From IMG/VR virus record IMGVR_UViG_3300044675_005396, positions 1 to 23,050 of that record: a stretch of DNA of 23,050 nt; one strand, 5' to 3'. Of the stretch, positions 13,948-22,509 are shown in pieces (the first letter of the stretch is position 1; the number at the start of each line of letters is the position of its first letter). The DNA is from a virus. The notes beneath the pieces were generated by a model. It was not told where the DNA came from. It searched no databases and worked only from the letters and a program-made list of their open reading frames with translations. Position numbers and translations under genes: made by a program.

Positions 13948-14630
13948 TGACTACCGGCCTGCCCCGATCCTTCACGGAGATCGAGGGCTGGCGCGAGGAC
14001 TTCGACGCAGCGAAGGCGCAACTGCGCGAGGTGCGCGACAGCTCTCTTTTCGCATTACCCGACGTTGTCTGCGGGTGCTCCGTGCTGCCGATCACGCTCA
14101 AAACGTGGTCGGTGCTCGACGCCATCGAGTCCCCGCTTGTCTGCGGTGGCGAGGTGACGTGTGCGGATGCGTTGCGCGCCCTTTGGATTCTGCGCGCTGA
14201 TTGGCTTGGCGTGCCGGAAGGGTCACGCAGGGCCAAGTTTCTGCGGGGATTCCGCGCAAACATGACCTTGCGTGCATGCGGTTACGACGAGCGGTTTATC
14301 ATTTACGCGGTGACGCAGCACGTTGAGCGCGGCTTTGTGGATATGCCAGGCCGATTCTCAACGGGCACAACGTCGGAAGACCCCGCCAACCCTTCGCGTG
14401 TAAACGTGCAAATCCTCATGGCTGGCGAGGTAATGGCGGAGTTCCCCGCGTGGACATTCGAGGCGCTGCGCGATATTCCGCTTGCGCAGTTTTGGCAGTG
14501 GCTCGCCCGCGCCCGCAAGGCCACCAATCCCGAGTATCGCGGAGACCAATTAACCGATCAAGTAAACCGCCGTTATCTCGGCAAAATGAACGCGCTACGA
14601 CGCGCAGAGAGACATTTTAAAAATGGCTAG
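13947..14630 (+). CDS. Tail assembly chaperone-position protein, 227 aa
   Basis: I chose ATG 13947 (MTTGLPRSFTEIEGWREDFD) because it overlaps the stop of the previous gene. An upstream start at 13857 would overlap that gene by 91 bases. The product is helical and Arg/Ala-rich (CADALRALWILRADWL, WQWLARARKATNPEYRG). Genes between tube and tape measure usually encode the tail assembly chaperones that coat the tape-measure protein, but I see no family motif and no obvious frameshift site for a longer product. It overlaps the tape-measure start by eight bases. Confidence 0.5.
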   Translation: MTTGLPRSFTEIEGWREDFDAAKAQLREVRDSSLFALPDVVCGCSVLPITLKTWSVLDAIESPLVCGGEVTCADALRALWILRADWLGVPEGSRRAKFLRGFRANMTLRACGYDERFIIYAVTQHVERGFVDMPGRFSTGTTSEDPANPSRVNVQILMAGEVMAEFPAWTFEALRDIPLAQFWQWLARARKATNPEYRGDQLTDQVNRRYLGKMNALRRAERHFKNG

Positions 14631-15978
14631 CATCAAAGCAAAGTTTGGGGCCGACGTCTCAGAGGTTGAGGCGAAAATGTTGCAGGCCACACGGGCAACC
14701 AAGGCTTACGAGCGCGCAGTGCAAGGCATCGCCAAGGCACAGCCACAGGGCGGCGGGATGCTCGACAAAGTCACATCAAGCGGCCCGAAAGCGATTGAGA
14801 CGGTAAAGAAATTGGCGGGCGCGTTCGGCTCTGCCGGTGCTGCGGCTGGGCTTATTCCGGGCTTAGGCGTGGCGGCGATTGGAGTGGCGGCGCTGTCTGC
14901 TGGCGTGAATGCTATCCGTGGGCATTACGAGAAAATAGCTGAACTCACAAAGGCGATAGCCGACAACGAAGCGCGTGGGCTCAAGTCGATAATGGAGCGC
15001 CTAAATATAGGAAAAACCGATCTACAGATTGAGGGCGAAAAGCAAAAGGCGGCAGAGGACAGAATTGCCGAAATCAAGAAGGCAAACGAGTACCAATTTA
15101 ACGGGAATCGTGGCGAGGCGGGCGGCATAAAGATGCGCGAGCTATCACTCGATCAACTCAGTGAGATTGCAAAGTTAGAGGCCGAAATAGAGGAATCAAA
15201 AACCGCGCAGGCGCGAATGGTGAAGACCACTGCGGATGCCGAGAAGAAAGCGGCGGATGAAAAAAAGAAACGGATGTTGGCCGAGGCTGACGCATCATTA
15301 AAAAAAGAGTCCGATGAAATCGCCGCGCTTCAGGCGGCTGCGGCTTTGTCAAAAATGACGGACGATCAAAAGCTCGAAGCGCTGAACAAGCAACGCAAGG
15401 CAGCCGAAGCGGCGGTGAAGGATAACACTGGCTCACTTGTTGCCGTGCTAAAACTCAACGCTGAGATTGGCGAGCTTGAGAAAAAACTGAGCCAAGAGCG
15501 TCAATCCGAATTTGAGAAGATGCAAAACGCCCATCAAGAGTGGGTGGAAAAACAGGAGAAGGACGAGGCCGCTTTAGCCGAGGCGCGCTACAATCACATT
15601 TGGGTGAACGCCACGCTTGAGCAGAAGATCGCGGAGACTAAAAAGAAGGGGCAAGAGGCATACGCGAAGGCACAAAGGACGCAGGCGGCAGAAGACATAA
15701 AGGCACTGGGCGACCTGCGTCTGAAATACGCCGAGCTTAACGCCGAGAAGGCGGGCGGCGGAAAAGGGCAGCCGATGGACTTGGCTGGCGAAGGCACGGG
15801 ACGCACGCGCAACGAGAAGGGCCAGCTCATGCGAAACGGCGTCGTTATCAGCGAGGAGGACGCCAAGCGCACGGAAAAGACAAAAGCGGAAAACCAAGTA
15901 ATAAAAGACAACCAAGGGAAAAAGCCCGAGGATATTTTAGAGCGAATCGAGAAGCTGCTGATGCCAAAGAGCGGATAA
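14623..15978 (+). CDS. Short tape-measure protein, 451 aa
   Basis: The start MASIKAKFGADVSEVEAKML with QATRATKAYERAVQGIAKAQ is typical of phage tape-measure proteins. A Gly/Ala-rich hydrophobic stretch (about residues 66-95, with GLIPGLGVAAIGVAALSAGV) follows. The rest is mainly charged coiled coil rich in Glu, Lys and Ala up to about residue 375, then a flexible Gly/Lys tail. Tape-measure length sets tail length at roughly 0.15 nm per residue in known siphoviruses, so 451 residues would give a tail near 70 nm. It overlaps the upstream gene by eight bases. The call is supported by composition, N-terminus and position. Confidence 0.75.
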   Translation: MASIKAKFGADVSEVEAKMLQATRATKAYERAVQGIAKAQPQGGGMLDKVTSSGPKAIETVKKLAGAFGSAGAAAGLIPGLGVAAIGVAALSAGVNAIRGHYEKIAELTKAIADNEARGLKSIMERLNIGKTDLQIEGEKQKAAEDRIAEIKKANEYQFNGNRGEAGGIKMRELSLDQLSEIAKLEAEIEESKTAQARMVKTTADAEKKAADEKKKRMLAEADASLKKESDEIAALQAAAALSKMTDDQKLEALNKQRKAAEAAVKDNTGSLVAVLKLNAEIGELEKKLSQERQSEFEKMQNAHQEWVEKQEKDEAALAEARYNHIWVNATLEQKIAETKKKGQEAYAKAQRTQAAEDIKALGDLRLKYAELNAEKAGGGKGQPMDLAGEGTGRTRNEKGQLMRNGVVISEEDAKRTEKTKAENQVIKDNQGKKPEDILERIEKLLMPKSG

Positions 15979-15990
15979 ACAATACACATC

Positions 15991-16911
15991 ATGTCATACG
16001 AATCCCACGTTACCACATCGCCCGTTTTTGACCGTCCCGCAAAGATCGTTTACCCATTCGCGGATGTAGGCGATAACGCGACCAAGGAGGTGCATCAGAC
16101 GCTGTACCAGTTGGCTGACCGCTACGTGCCGCCGACGCTCGGCGCTGTTTTTGTGCCAGCAACGGACGCCAATTTCTCTGGCTCGCCGGTGTCGATTGGC
16201 GATGCGTATTGCATTGGAGACTACGACTTGAGTGAGGCAGAATCGGGGCTGGTTTCGTTCACGCGCAAGTGGTCGAACATCCCAGCAATTCGCACCGAGC
16301 CAAACGGAAGCACGCTTTTTCAAATGGTCGGACTTCCTGCTGGTGTTGCCGGATCAACCAAAATACTAACGGCGTGTTCTGTTTCGGGAAACACTGCAAC
16401 ATTCACTTCAACGGCGCATGGATACCTCGTGGACGACTCAATCTTTATGTGGGTAACTTGCACGATTTCCGGGGTCGATGCATCTACGGCGACAAACTAT
16501 AAAGTAACAGCTGTTACCACTAACACGTTCAGCGTCATTGGCTCGGTATTATTTAGTAACTCGTTGGTTTACGGTAATGCTTTGAAAGTCCTGCCGTACC
16601 GCGCCACCAAGCAGGTGAAAACCACCTCTTATATGCGGTACGATTACGCGCTTCCTGGTGTTACTTCTGGAATTACTGCATTTGATGATTTCACGCCTGA
16701 AAAATCTTTCGACCCCATTCTGGTTACCACAGGTCAATCAATTTCCGATTTTGCGGATTTAGCCAACACACTTAGCCCATTAACTGCCCCAACTGATACG
16801 CAGTACATCGCAATGATAAAGGCGGGAGATTTCGTTGTGGCCGAGTCAAACATTTCAACCTACAAGGGGAACATCCTTCAGCGTGCAACGTTAATGGTCC
16901 GTGCAATGTAA
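15991..16911 (+). CDS. Tail-tip / distal tail candidate, 306 aa
   Basis: The first gene after the tape measure encodes a beta-rich 306-aa protein (MSYESHVTTSPVFDRPAKIV start) with strand-rich segments such as SVSGNTATFTSTAHGYLVDD and NTFSVIGSVLFSNSLVYGN. Distal-tail or tip baseplate proteins usually occupy this slot. No family motif is evident. The central part (around 16350-16760) is visibly more AT-rich than its flanks, suggesting a recently acquired or fast-evolving domain. The ATG follows a leader ending 'acacatc', like those of the decoration and capsid genes. Confidence 0.6.
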   Translation: MSYESHVTTSPVFDRPAKIVYPFADVGDNATKEVHQTLYQLADRYVPPTLGAVFVPATDANFSGSPVSIGDAYCIGDYDLSEAESGLVSFTRKWSNIPAIRTEPNGSTLFQMVGLPAGVAGSTKILTACSVSGNTATFTSTAHGYLVDDSIFMWVTCTISGVDASTATNYKVTAVTTNTFSVIGSVLFSNSLVYGNALKVLPYRATKQVKTTSYMRYDYALPGVTSGITAFDDFTPEKSFDPILVTTGQSISDFADLANTLSPLTAPTDTQYIAMIKAGDFVVAESNISTYKGNILQRATLMVRAM

Positions 16912-16916
16912 TTGCC

Positions 16917-17201
16917 ATGTCACTACCAGAAGACATTTCAGAGGCACCGGCTGCGTTTAATATCTTCCGCGTGCGCATCAACCAGATGCTTAAATTCCTG
17001 CGTGCGGTTGAAAGCATGGAAGGAACGAACGGAGTGAAGGTGAGCGTGTCGGACAACCGAATCGTGATTGACGGCAGCGCGCCGCCTGACGCGGGAGGCG
17101 GCGGCGATGGACTGCCTGACGGCTACGGCCCAGAGGAGTGGACCGTGTACGACGGCGGCGTGGTGACGACGCGCAATTTTCTGACCGACAATCCTGATTA
17201 A
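16917..17201 (+). CDS. Small tail-module protein, 94 aa
   Basis: The 94-aa protein has an N-terminal helix (AAFNIFRVRINQMLKFLRAV), a beta hairpin (GVKVSVSDNRIVIDG), a Gly-rich linker (PPDAGGGGDGLPDGYGP) and a short acidic end. The linker suggests two small functional parts. It starts five bases after the previous stop and ends one base before the next start. No family recognised. Confidence 0.6.
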   Translation: MSLPEDISEAPAAFNIFRVRINQMLKFLRAVESMEGTNGVKVSVSDNRIVIDGSAPPDAGGGGDGLPDGYGPEEWTVYDGGVVTTRNFLTDNPD

Positions 17202-17202
17202 C

Positions 17203-17850
17203 GTGCCGACGTCTCCGACATTCAAATACAGGGGGCCTGACAAGCGCTGCCCGTTCCCGTTCAATCGGGACGCGGCGACATGGCCAGGCGGAGGCTATAA
17301 ATACGTGACGCTGACCGAAACCAGCGGCGACGAAGGATTAGCCGAGGCGTGCCGGTTGTGGTGGCTGCTTCAAGAGGTTGTTTTCACGCCCACGGGTTCT
17401 TCAGAGTATCCACAGACCCCGTATCCTCCAATTACGGCAACATTAAGCGAGGTTCATACGGTCACTAATTCTGTCGAGCCAGTTGACAGGGTCGCATTAA
17501 CCGATCTCGAGTTCTTGGATGGGAGTGGCGATAGTGCAGGTGGAAGTGAAGATGGGTGGAATTACTACGCGACCTTTAAAATAGCCTACGTATCCTCCGA
17601 GTGGCGACTTTATTACCTGTTTTTCTTTGGCGCTAGGACTTTTGCTGGTGAGTATTTCCCGGGTGAACCCTTTTTTTTTAACGTTTACATAATTTCCAGT
17701 GAGGACGACAGCACCGGAAGCGGAACATTTAGCCTGTTTGGGTACACTCTTAATTGGTATGGTACGGGGTATATGGAGGGAATCGGCGACTTTATGCCTA
17801 TTACAGGAGGAGGTCTTACCGCGACATCAACTTTTTACACCTTGGTTTGA
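17203..17850 (+). CDS. Beta-rich tail-module protein with GTG start, 215 aa
   Basis: The frame opens with GTG 17203 one base after the previous TAA; no in-frame ATG gives a comparable product, so GTG is preferred. The 215-aa protein is rich in Gly, Ser and aromatic residues (WRLYYLFFFGARTFAGEYFP is one of several Tyr/Phe clusters). That pattern is common in receptor- or tip-associated proteins. From about 17440 the DNA is more AT-rich. No family recognised; a tail-tip role is inferred from position. Confidence 0.6.
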   Translation: MPTSPTFKYRGPDKRCPFPFNRDAATWPGGGYKYVTLTETSGDEGLAEACRLWWLLQEVVFTPTGSSEYPQTPYPPITATLSEVHTVTNSVEPVDRVALTDLEFLDGSGDSAGGSEDGWNYYATFKIAYVSSEWRLYYLFFFGARTFAGEYFPGEPFFFNVYIISSEDDSTGSGTFSLFGYTLNWYGTGYMEGIGDFMPITGGGLTATSTFYTLV

Positions 17851-17894
17851 TCGAGCACCCTTGACACGCAAGCGCGTATCCAAAAAGTGGGGAC

Positions 17895-18254
17895 ATGAGT
17901 TGCGCGACATCGAACCTTTGCTTGGCCGTCGGGTCTTCCCCGATTTGGTCCTTTACGGTGATTGACCCCGAGAGCGCTGGCGAAGCGGTGAACATTAGCG
18001 GATGCACCTTCAAGTTCGTCGTAAAGGCGAGCGAGGTTGACGCGGATGCCGACGCCATTTTTTCGCTTACCTCGGCCGCAAACGAAATCCTGATTATCAC
18101 CGCCGCGTCTGGCATCGGCCAAGTGCACCACGACGCCGCCAAGACGGCGCTGCTCGCCGTGAATCAGGTTTACCACTACACGCTTCGTTGCTTGTTCAGC
18201 ACCGGCGAACTACTGCGCGTGCAAGGCGGGCAACTCAAGGCCGTCGCGCTGTAA
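17895..18254 (+). CDS. Baseplate upper-protein-like (BppU N-terminal-like) protein, 119 aa
   Basis: The 119-aa protein has the strand order of small beta-sandwich tail proteins: WSFTVIDPESAGEAVNISGC, TFKFVVKASEVDADADAIF, NEILIITAASGIGQVHHD and YHYTLRCLFSTGELLRVQGG. This recalls the N-terminal domain of the BppU family of lactococcal baseplates and similar domains in other phages, which anchor fibres. The next genes are a 54-aa protein and the tail fibre. The similarity is a pattern impression only. Confidence 0.55.
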   Translation: MSCATSNLCLAVGSSPIWSFTVIDPESAGEAVNISGCTFKFVVKASEVDADADAIFSLTSAANEILIITAASGIGQVHHDAAKTALLAVNQVYHYTLRCLFSTGELLRVQGGQLKAVAL

Positions 18255-18257
18255 CCG

Positions 18258-18422
18258 ATGAAGGCTGTCATATATCGCACGGCCATAACCGCCGCAATTA
18301 AATGGCTTCGACCTTCTGCCAAGTTCAAGGCCACGGCATCAATCCCAGTTTCAAAAATCCGCACGCTCCCTGACGGCACATATCGCACGCTCGCAACCGT
18401 CGAAGTCCGCACACTCCCATGA
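18258..18422 (+). CDS. Tiny gene before the tail fibre, 54 aa
   Basis: The frame from ATG 18258 to TGA 18420-18422 gives a basic protein (MKAVIYRTAITAAIKWLRPS start) with a repeated RTLP element near the end (IRTLPDGTYRTLATVEVRTL). It starts three bases after the previous stop and overlaps the fibre ATG by four bases (ATGA). That coupling is the main evidence that it is real, together with the lack of any other explanation for this 164-bp gap. No family recognised. Confidence 0.55.
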   Translation: MKAVIYRTAITAAIKWLRPSAKFKATASIPVSKIRTLPDGTYRTLATVEVRTLP

Positions 18423-21037
18423 CAATCAACGGCCTCACACTCAAAGCTACCCCGCTTTCTAGCGACCGCATCGAACTTAACGACGGCCAATCCGCCGAGC
18501 TATCGACGCTCCCCGTTTCCACGCCTACGACTTCGGCAATCGCCGCCCATGCGGCCCTGACGACGACGCACGGATCAACCAGCGCGAACACCGCTGGCCG
18601 CATCGTGCAGCGTAGTGCTGCGGGCGTTACGTCCTTGTCTGGATTACAGCTCGACACCGCCGCAGCTCCGACGGCAGCGACGGGTTTAATCCGCTGGAAC
18701 GACGTGGACAAAACCGCCGAGATCGTGACCGAGGGCGGCGTGGCTTTGCAGCTCGGACAGGAGGAGACGGTTTACGTGCGCAACGCGTCGGGCGTGGCGC
18801 TTGTAAATGGCGATGCTGTTTACGTCACGGGCGCGACGGGGCAGCGCCCGACGGTGGCGAAGGCTACGGCCAACAGCTCGACGGCGCAAAAGATGATCGG
18901 GCTTGTGACCACATCTAGCGGGATTGCGAATAACGCCTTTGGCTTTGTGACGGTGGCGGGCATCGTGCGCGACCTCGACACGTCGGCTTTTACGGACGGC
19001 GCGGAGCTGTGGCTTTCGCCAACGGTTGCAGGAGCGCTCACCGCAACGCAGCCGAGCGGCGAGGCGCAGCGGATCATGCGCGTGGGCTACGTGCTGCGGG
19101 TGCACGCGAACCAAGGGCAAATTTTGGTGTCGACTCACTACCACGGGACGCCGCTTGCGAACGCGCTGATGGAGTCGGAGGGCGCGGCGGCAGGGCGGAC
19201 GGCGCTCGGTGCTGCAAGCGCGTCTGATCTCGCCGCCGAGACCGCCCGCGCCACGGCTGCGGAGGCTCTTAAAGCCGATAAATCCGCTAACTTGTCCGAC
19301 CTCGCCAACGCAGCCACCGCTCGCGCCAACCTCGGCCTTGGCACCTTGGCAACCCAGTCGGGCACGTTCAGCGGGACCAGTTCGGGAACGAACACGGGCG
19401 ACCAGACAGCCTCCACCGTCACCAACACGCCCGCAGGCAACATCGCGGCTACGACCGTGCAGGCGGCGCTAAACGAGCTGGACAGCGAGAAGACCACGGC
19501 AGCCGCAGCACTGGCAGCAGCCGACGCCGCCATCCAGTCCGCTTTTACGGCCTATTCCCCGCAAGGCTACCTGAACAGCGACGGCGCAACGCCGAACCGT
19601 GCGCAGATACAAGGCCCGTTCGACGCGGTGAACAACCCGCGAGGCTGGGTGGCGGGCGCGGCTACGCTGGAGTGGGTTGGTATACTTGCCATACCAACGA
19701 CCGCATTTCCATCGGGACAAGGAAATCGTGTTTTTCATGTGGGCCCTAGTGCAACACCCGGCGTATGGCCTACATTTACAGACTCGTGTTTGACTGCGCA
19801 CTTTTTTGGAAATAACCACGGAAAAACGGGAAACGAGTTTAGTCTAAATCAGAGCGGATTGAGCACTAATGGTTTCGCTAATCGGGAATGGCAATTGTCT
19901 GACTTCCGCACGCGATACTCGGGACGAACCATAAAACTGAGAATTAAGATTACGGCTGGCACATCGTCTCCGTATATTGAAGTCGATGACGTAGATATAA
20001 CTAGCCTAGGAACATACGCAACATCTGGGACAAGCATCCCCGACTGGCTCGCTTCTACTGGATTCACGCCGACCTACCACCTGACGGGCTACAACTGGCC
20101 CGCAGGCCCCGCGCCCGTGGGCTGCTTTATTCTCGGTTCTCTGACCGACGCCGACCGTGCGTTTCACCGCTCGACGGGCAAGTATCCGGCTTGGGTGGTC
20201 GCGGGTGGGAGTATGCAGCAACGCATCACGGACACCTCTCGCAATAGCGTTTTCAGCGCAGCTGGAACGGATTGGGATAGAAGCGCGAACGGGTCGCTTG
20301 CCGTTGATAATGCAAACTCTGAATTGGATGTAACCGTAACTGGTGTGGGCAGAACTCGGCTAGCTGACTTTTACTTTGGTGGTACATATGTCGCAAATGG
20401 TCGATATATTGTCGTTCAGTTTACAATCGCAAACTGGTCTATGTCAGCCGCTTCAGAGGCCTTTATTGACGTTAATAATACGCCTGTTTCCAATGGGCTA
20501 GTTAGCGGAAATGGAACCTTTACCTTGCAGGGGTTTGTTCCCGCGCAGTTTTACACTGGTCACCGCTTTTGCATCGAAGACACAGGGACTGGAACTTATT
20601 CGATCAAGAACGTGAAGATCATGTTCGGCGGCGCCCTCTCCCTGCCCGTAGTGCAGCCCATCGCCGTCCTCGACGACGCGACCACCATCGGCGGCAATCA
20701 GGCTCGGCTCGTCGGCGTGACTCCGGTGACGGATAAACGCGATTGGCGCATCAGCGCCGATACTTGGGCGAACGGCAATCAGCGCCTACTCGAAGGCGCT
20801 TTGATCGACTCGACCGCCGACATCATCAACACGATCGAGCAGACCACCACGGGCACGCCAACGACCACCATCGGCAGCGACTCGGCAGGCTCGCAGTACA
20901 AGGCCAGCGGCGCACTCACCGCAGGCATCAACCCCACCACACTCGTCACGCGCAAGGCCGCTTCAAACGAGTTTTGGGTGGGCTCCAACTCCACCGCAGT
21001 CGTCCGCACCACCATCATGGGTCACCGCGCCAACTAA
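18419..21037 (+). CDS. Tail fibre / receptor-binding protein, 872 aa
   Basis: This is the largest gene and likely recognises the host. The N-terminal 270 residues contain a beta-rich attachment region (VYVRNASGVALVNGDAVYVT, GFVTVAGIVRDLDTSAFTD). Residues about 264-330 hold a heptad-rich stretch and the fibre motif LSDLANAATARANLGLGTLA followed by Gly/Thr-rich DNA-shaft-like repeats. Residues about 385-730 look like one or two carbohydrate-binding beta-sandwich domains. The end (about 785-872) is a Thr/Gly-rich cap with NEFWVGSNSTAVVRTTI. Segments near 19680-20030 and 20240-20610 are AT-richer than flanking DNA, as expected for exchanged receptor-binding modules. No tail-spike enzyme or chaperone motif was recognised. 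Confidence 0.8.
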   Translation: MTINGLTLKATPLSSDRIELNDGQSAELSTLPVSTPTTSAIAAHAALTTTHGSTSANTAGRIVQRSAAGVTSLSGLQLDTAAAPTAATGLIRWNDVDKTAEIVTEGGVALQLGQEETVYVRNASGVALVNGDAVYVTGATGQRPTVAKATANSSTAQKMIGLVTTSSGIANNAFGFVTVAGIVRDLDTSAFTDGAELWLSPTVAGALTATQPSGEAQRIMRVGYVLRVHANQGQILVSTHYHGTPLANALMESEGAAAGRTALGAASASDLAAETARATAAEALKADKSANLSDLANAATARANLGLGTLATQSGTFSGTSSGTNTGDQTASTVTNTPAGNIAATTVQAALNELDSEKTTAAAALAAADAAIQSAFTAYSPQGYLNSDGATPNRAQIQGPFDAVNNPRGWVAGAATLEWVGILAIPTTAFPSGQGNRVFHVGPSATPGVWPTFTDSCLTAHFFGNNHGKTGNEFSLNQSGLSTNGFANREWQLSDFRTRYSGRTIKLRIKITAGTSSPYIEVDDVDITSLGTYATSGTSIPDWLASTGFTPTYHLTGYNWPAGPAPVGCFILGSLTDADRAFHRSTGKYPAWVVAGGSMQQRITDTSRNSVFSAAGTDWDRSANGSLAVDNANSELDVTVTGVGRTRLADFYFGGTYVANGRYIVVQFTIANWSMSAASEAFIDVNNTPVSNGLVSGNGTFTLQGFVPAQFYTGHRFCIEDTGTGTYSIKNVKIMFGGALSLPVVQPIAVLDDATTIGGNQARLVGVTPVTDKRDWRISADTWANGNQRLLEGALIDSTADIINTIEQTTTGTPTTTIGSDSAGSQYKASGALTAGINPTTLVTRKAASNEFWVGSNSTAVVRTTIMGHRAN

Positions 21038-21041
21038 TACC

Positions 21042-21479
21042 ATGCCACTCACTGAAATCGAAATCTCCCCTTGGCCCATGACCGTCACGGTCGCGCCCGA
21101 TGTCCACGTGAACGTCACGGGCATCTCGGGCAACAGCTACGTCATCGACAACCGCATTGGCCTCGAATCCCCGACCACGGCCAACGAGGAGAACGTCGAG
21201 GCCGAGCTGCCCTTGCTCTGGGCCAACCCGTACCGCTCGCCCGCGCCGCCACCCTCGCCCGTTACTCCGCTGCAAATCCGCCGCGCCATCAACGCATCGG
21301 GTATGCGCGGCATGGTCGAGGCCGCCCTCGCCGCCGCGCCACAGGACGCCCGCGATGCATGGGACTACGCCACCGAGGTCAAGCGCGACGACGCCACGCT
21401 CAACACCATGGCCGCCGCCCTCGGCATGAGCCCAGCGCAAATCGACGGACTGTTCACCCTCGCCGCCTCCTATTCGTGA
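21042..21479 (+). CDS. Fibre-associated protein, 145 aa
   Basis: The N-terminal half (ISPWPMTVTVAPDVHVNVTG) is beta-rich. After a Pro-rich linker (residues 65-74), the C-terminal half carries a helical pattern found in small proteins encoded beside phage tail fibres: TPLQIRRAINASGMRGMVEA, DARDAWDYATEVKRDDATLN, AAALGMSPAQIDGLFTLAAS. It starts four bases after the fibre stop and its stop overlaps the GTG of the peptidase gene. A fibre-assembly or tip role is inferred from position and the recurrent C-terminal module. Confidence 0.65.
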   Translation: MPLTEIEISPWPMTVTVAPDVHVNVTGISGNSYVIDNRIGLESPTTANEENVEAELPLLWANPYRSPAPPPSPVTPLQIRRAINASGMRGMVEAALAAAPQDARDAWDYATEVKRDDATLNTMAAALGMSPAQIDGLFTLAASYS

Positions 21480-21922
21480 AGCTCCTCCTAATCGCCCTCC
21501 TCGCCTGCCTCGGCGCTGCGGTCATGGCCGTCATCGTTGCAGAGGAAATCCAACGTCACCGTAACATGGTCAAAGCCCTGCCTCCCTCATCCACCGTCGC
21601 GCCGCATGAAATCGACGGCATGCTGCGCGAGGGCTACCCGCTCGTCGCCGTCCTCGGCACGGGCTCGATGCAACCCTACATCCCCGCAGGCGAGGGGCGC
21701 GTGGCGTGGTGCATGATCGAGCGGTGTGACTTCCGCGTGCTGGGCCAAGGCGACCTCGTCGTTTTCCGCACGCCCTCGGGCAACGTCGTCCACCAGCTCG
21801 CCGAACTCACCGCCGAGGGATGGACTGCCACGGGCCTCAATAACTCGCACTACGACTCCACCCGCGTCACCGCCGAGACCTTCGTCGGGCGCGTCGTCAA
21901 AACTTACCTACTCAAAAAATGA
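21476..21922 (+). CDS. Membrane-anchored S26-type peptidase (ER/archaeal signal-peptidase-like), 148 aa
   Basis: I chose GTG 21476, which overlaps the previous stop (GTGA) and begins exactly with a membrane helix (residues 2-22, LLLIALLACLGAAVMAVIVA). A catalytic-type motif LGTGSMQPYIPAG follows, with Ser64; then GQGDLVVFRTPSGNVVHQL, with His106; then TGLNNSHYDS, with Asp127 four residues after the second Asn. Bacterial signal peptidase I uses Ser-Lys, with Lys in a KR motif; here the position is VVHQL, so the arrangement is that of Sec11/SipW-type enzymes (Ser-His-Asp). The usual KGDNN Asp is replaced by Leu121. At 148 aa it is close to the minimal size. It overlaps the holin-like gene by four bases. 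Substrate and role are unknown. Confidence 0.7.
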   Translation: MKLLLIALLACLGAAVMAVIVAEEIQRHRNMVKALPPSSTVAPHEIDGMLREGYPLVAVLGTGSMQPYIPAGEGRVAWCMIERCDFRVLGQGDLVVFRTPSGNVVHQLAELTAEGWTATGLNNSHYDSTRVTAETFVGRVVKTYLLKK

Positions 21923-22353
21923 GCCTCATCGACATCCTATTCAACGCAGCGGGCGGCGGCGTCGTCGGCTCGCTCCTTCATCTCGGCACTGGGTTTTTCG
22001 AGACTTGGCAAAAAAAGAAAAACGCCGAGGTCGAAATCCTGCTGATGAACGCCAAGGTCGCCGCCGCTGAAAAGCAATCCGCTTGGGACGCCTTCACCGC
22101 TTCGCAAAAGACCAACGACGCAATCCCCATCCCCGCAGGCGCGGCACGCTGGGTGGCATCCCTGCTTGGCATCGTCGAAGCTTTGCGTGCCTTCACGCGC
22201 CCAGGCCTCACTTGGGCCTTGCTCGGCGTCCTTTCACTCGCCTATTTCAAAGCACCCGAGGAGGTGCAAGCGGGCATGGTGTCCGAACTCCAATTCGCCG
22301 CATTCACCGCAATCTTCTGGTGGCTTGGTAGCCGCTACACCTCTAAAAAATAA
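21919..22353 (+). CDS. Holin-like membrane protein (GTA/3TM holin type), 144 aa
   Basis: Holins permeabilise the inner membrane at lysis. The 144-aa product has an N-terminal Gly-rich hydrophobic segment (NAAGGGVVGSLLHLGTGFFE), a charged coiled stretch (KKKNAEVEILLMNAKVAAAE), then hydrophobic helices near residues 77-90, 98-107 and 121-137. The element ALRAFTRPGLTWALLGVLSL and the final FWWLGSRYTSKK follow the pattern of the three-transmembrane holin family known from gene-transfer agents. The start overlaps the peptidase stop (ATGA). The next gene, another small membrane protein, follows after three bases, fitting a lysis cassette. Confidence 0.65.
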   Translation: MSLIDILFNAAGGGVVGSLLHLGTGFFETWQKKKNAEVEILLMNAKVAAAEKQSAWDAFTASQKTNDAIPIPAGAARWVASLLGIVEALRAFTRPGLTWALLGVLSLAYFKAPEEVQAGMVSELQFAAFTAIFWWLGSRYTSKK

Positions 22354-22356
22354 CAC

Positions 22357-22509
22357 ATGGACCGAATCCGCCACCTCCTCTCCGCACTTTGGCTGACCGT
22401 AACCGGATTAACCATCGCACAGTTAAACGCTATCCTCGGAATGGTATCGCTGATAATCGGCATCAGCTACCAGCTTTGGAAATGGAAAAAGGAGGCCGAT
22501 AAAGCATGA
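22357..22509 (+). CDS. Small hydrophobic protein, 50 aa, lysis region
   Basis: ATG 22357 opens a 50-codon frame ending in TGA 22507-22509. The product is hydrophobic over most of residues 7-40, with aromatic and charged residues at the end (YQLWKWKKEADKA), forming one or two membrane helices with a positive C-terminus. It starts three bases after the holin-like gene and overlaps the zinc-ribbon gene by four bases (ATGA). A second holin, an antiholin or a pinholin are possible; the sequence does not decide. Confidence 0.65.
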   Translation: MDRIRHLLSALWLTVTGLTIAQLNAILGMVSLIIGISYQLWKWKKEADKA

